Positions 63,405 through 64,000 of a stretch of DNA of 64,000 nucleotides are shown here, in pieces. The stretch is from Channallabes apus (Eukaryota; Chordata; Actinopteri; Siluriformes; Clariidae), in the NCBI GenBank assembly GCA_030522415.1, contig CM060112.1, forward strand, positions 130,001 through 194,000, in the 5' to 3' direction. Each line of letters opens with the position of its first letter. The stretch's first letter is position 1. A program made the position numbers and the translations under genes. The notes beneath the pieces are model-generated. The model saw only the letters and a program-made list of their open reading frames with translations. It did no database searches and had not been told where the DNA came from.

Positions 63405-63540
63405 CTACACACACACACACACACACAGAGGGGAAAAGAGTGTGCTTTGTTATTGATAGAAAGAAGGATGAAGTGAATGAAGGATGTGACAATAGTGCAA
63501 TAAAGACAGAATTTATATAATCATATTTAATGTGATGTCA

Positions 63541-63930
63541 GAGAAGTGATTAACACAGAGCAGAGTTGTTGTAATGTCTAACTGCAGTTGGCAGAAAAGA
63601 CTTCCTGTAGCGTTTTTTGTCACAGCGGAGCTAAAGCATTCTCTTACTGAAAGTGCTCCTCTGTTTAGCCTGCTGGTTGTGGAGGGGATGTGAGGTATTC
63701 TCCATGATGGTTAACAGTTTGTGTAACACGTTTCTCTCCACTACAACTCTAAACATTCCAGGGGAGTGCCCAGTATTGAGCTCGCCTTCCTAATGAGTTT
63801 GTTGAATTTCTTGGAGTCACTGATTCTGATGCGGCTGCACCAGCAGATGGAATCAAAGAATATTGCACCTGTCACCACAGACTCATAAAAGTCTGGTGCT
63901 CCGGTACTGTTGATCACTTTTTGAGACATG
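63541..63930 (-). pseudogene. LINE ORF2 C-terminal fragment
   Basis: The minus-strand frame 63741-63929 reads FYESVVTGAIFFDSICWCSR, IRISDSKKFNKLIRKASSIL and GTPLECLEL, the post-RT end of a fish non-LTR element. The sequence down to 63541 continues in broken frames (RKSFLPTAV-like). It lies just upstream of exon E1 and lacks an RT. Confidence 0.7.
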
Positions 63931-64000
63931 CATCCTCACAAACTGTGGTCTGTCCATCAGATTCTTAGTGATTCAGACGGTTGTGGAGGTTTTGATATGT

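Larger units (their letters stand above)
58303..61813 (+). mobile_element. Solo LTR of a Gypsy element, split by a LINE
   Basis: It begins TGTCACGATACGCC (58303) and ends GCACGGACCGTGACA (61813); TGTTC flanks both sides (5-bp duplication). Parts are 58303-58351 and 61258-61813. It has a TATATAA box near 61362 and GCCAGATTATTGTG about 28 bp on, the same layout as the Gypsy 1 LTR. Open frame 61402-61839 is LTR sequence, not a gene. Confidence 0.85.
58241..62690 (+). mobile_element. L2 LINE 3' part, split by solo LTR (58303-61813)
   Basis: CTTACAAAGCTCCAAAATTA (58258) continues after the insertion with TTCAGGACTCAGACAAAGTC (61815), which is contiguous in intact L2 copies (KAPKLWNS...RDSDTVSVF). 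Its 3' UTR follows to ATGAGGATGGGTTCCCTGTT at 62680. It is diverged from subfamily B. From 62691 to 63100 I see no gene or clear repeat. Confidence 0.82.

Noticed and set aside
1..64000. CRISPR array, phage or bacterial defence system
   Set aside because: The repeats are microsatellites, minisatellites and transposons of a vertebrate genome; no spacer-repeat pattern or prokaryotic operon is present.

Overview
This is a piece of a vertebrate, almost certainly teleost fish, nuclear genome. The evidence is split genes with GT-AG introns, dense CA/GT microsatellites, and a repeat set typical of fish: L2/Maui-like LINEs with a GAATT-type tail, Tc1-like and hAT elements, a V-SINE/HE1-like SINE, chromodomain (sushi/Tf1-type) Gypsy elements and a DIRS trace. 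Species cannot be fixed; a catfish-like or other otophysan fish is only a guess.

There is one host gene. On the minus strand, 25 consecutive coding exons (63404 down to 6924) encode the middle of an inositol 1,4,5-trisphosphate receptor, best matched to type 1 (itpr1). They sum to 3,354 nt, exactly 1,118 codons, with matching phase at every junction and no missing exon. The segment starts at [10 protein letters not shown] and ends at NMRPKEL, so it covers the regulatory/coupling region including the RIH-associated domain. The IP3-binding N-terminus lies beyond 64000, and the channel pore and C-terminus lie beyond position 1. Both PKA-type RRDS sites are present. The SII splice region between them is encoded by two small in-frame exons of 36 and 45 nt.

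Almost everything else is transposable elements in the introns. From left to right: 1-6450, a DIRS RNase H scrap, an L2-A LINE hit by a SINE, an L2-B LINE and DNA-transposon remnants; 6545-12410, compact itpr1 exons E14-E25 with short introns, two small SINE/L2 pieces and a solo LTR; 12455-19440, an L2 tail, an internally deleted Gypsy with both LTRs, and a decayed Gypsy inside a TIR element; 20088-20598, a TIR element; 21312-27130, an L2-B with a nested hAT MITE, then two more DNA elements; 27335-28410, an L2-A tail; 29388-30257, a large foldback palindrome; 30265-40990, four L2-B copies, some nested or inverted; 41395-43770, a LINE tail and a second TIR element; 44615-45065, a minisatellite; 45993-47050, a Tc1-like element; 47373-58052, an L2-B split by a solo LTR that is itself split by a young, intact Gypsy (48036-53533) with LTRs that read as identical; 58240-62690, another L2 split by a solo LTR that is split by a LINE with an 836-codon ORF; 63541-63930, a LINE 3' piece.

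The only intact mobile coding sequences are the Gypsy gag-pol (1,489 codons) and the 5'-truncated LINE ORF. No bacterial-type system, CRISPR array or unknown multigene system is visible. The most interesting signals are the self-priming signature shared by three Gypsy families, the (TG)n tracts that form many itpr1 splice sites, the shortened SII cassette, a missing caspase-type DEVD site, a duplicated splice donor, and the foldback element.
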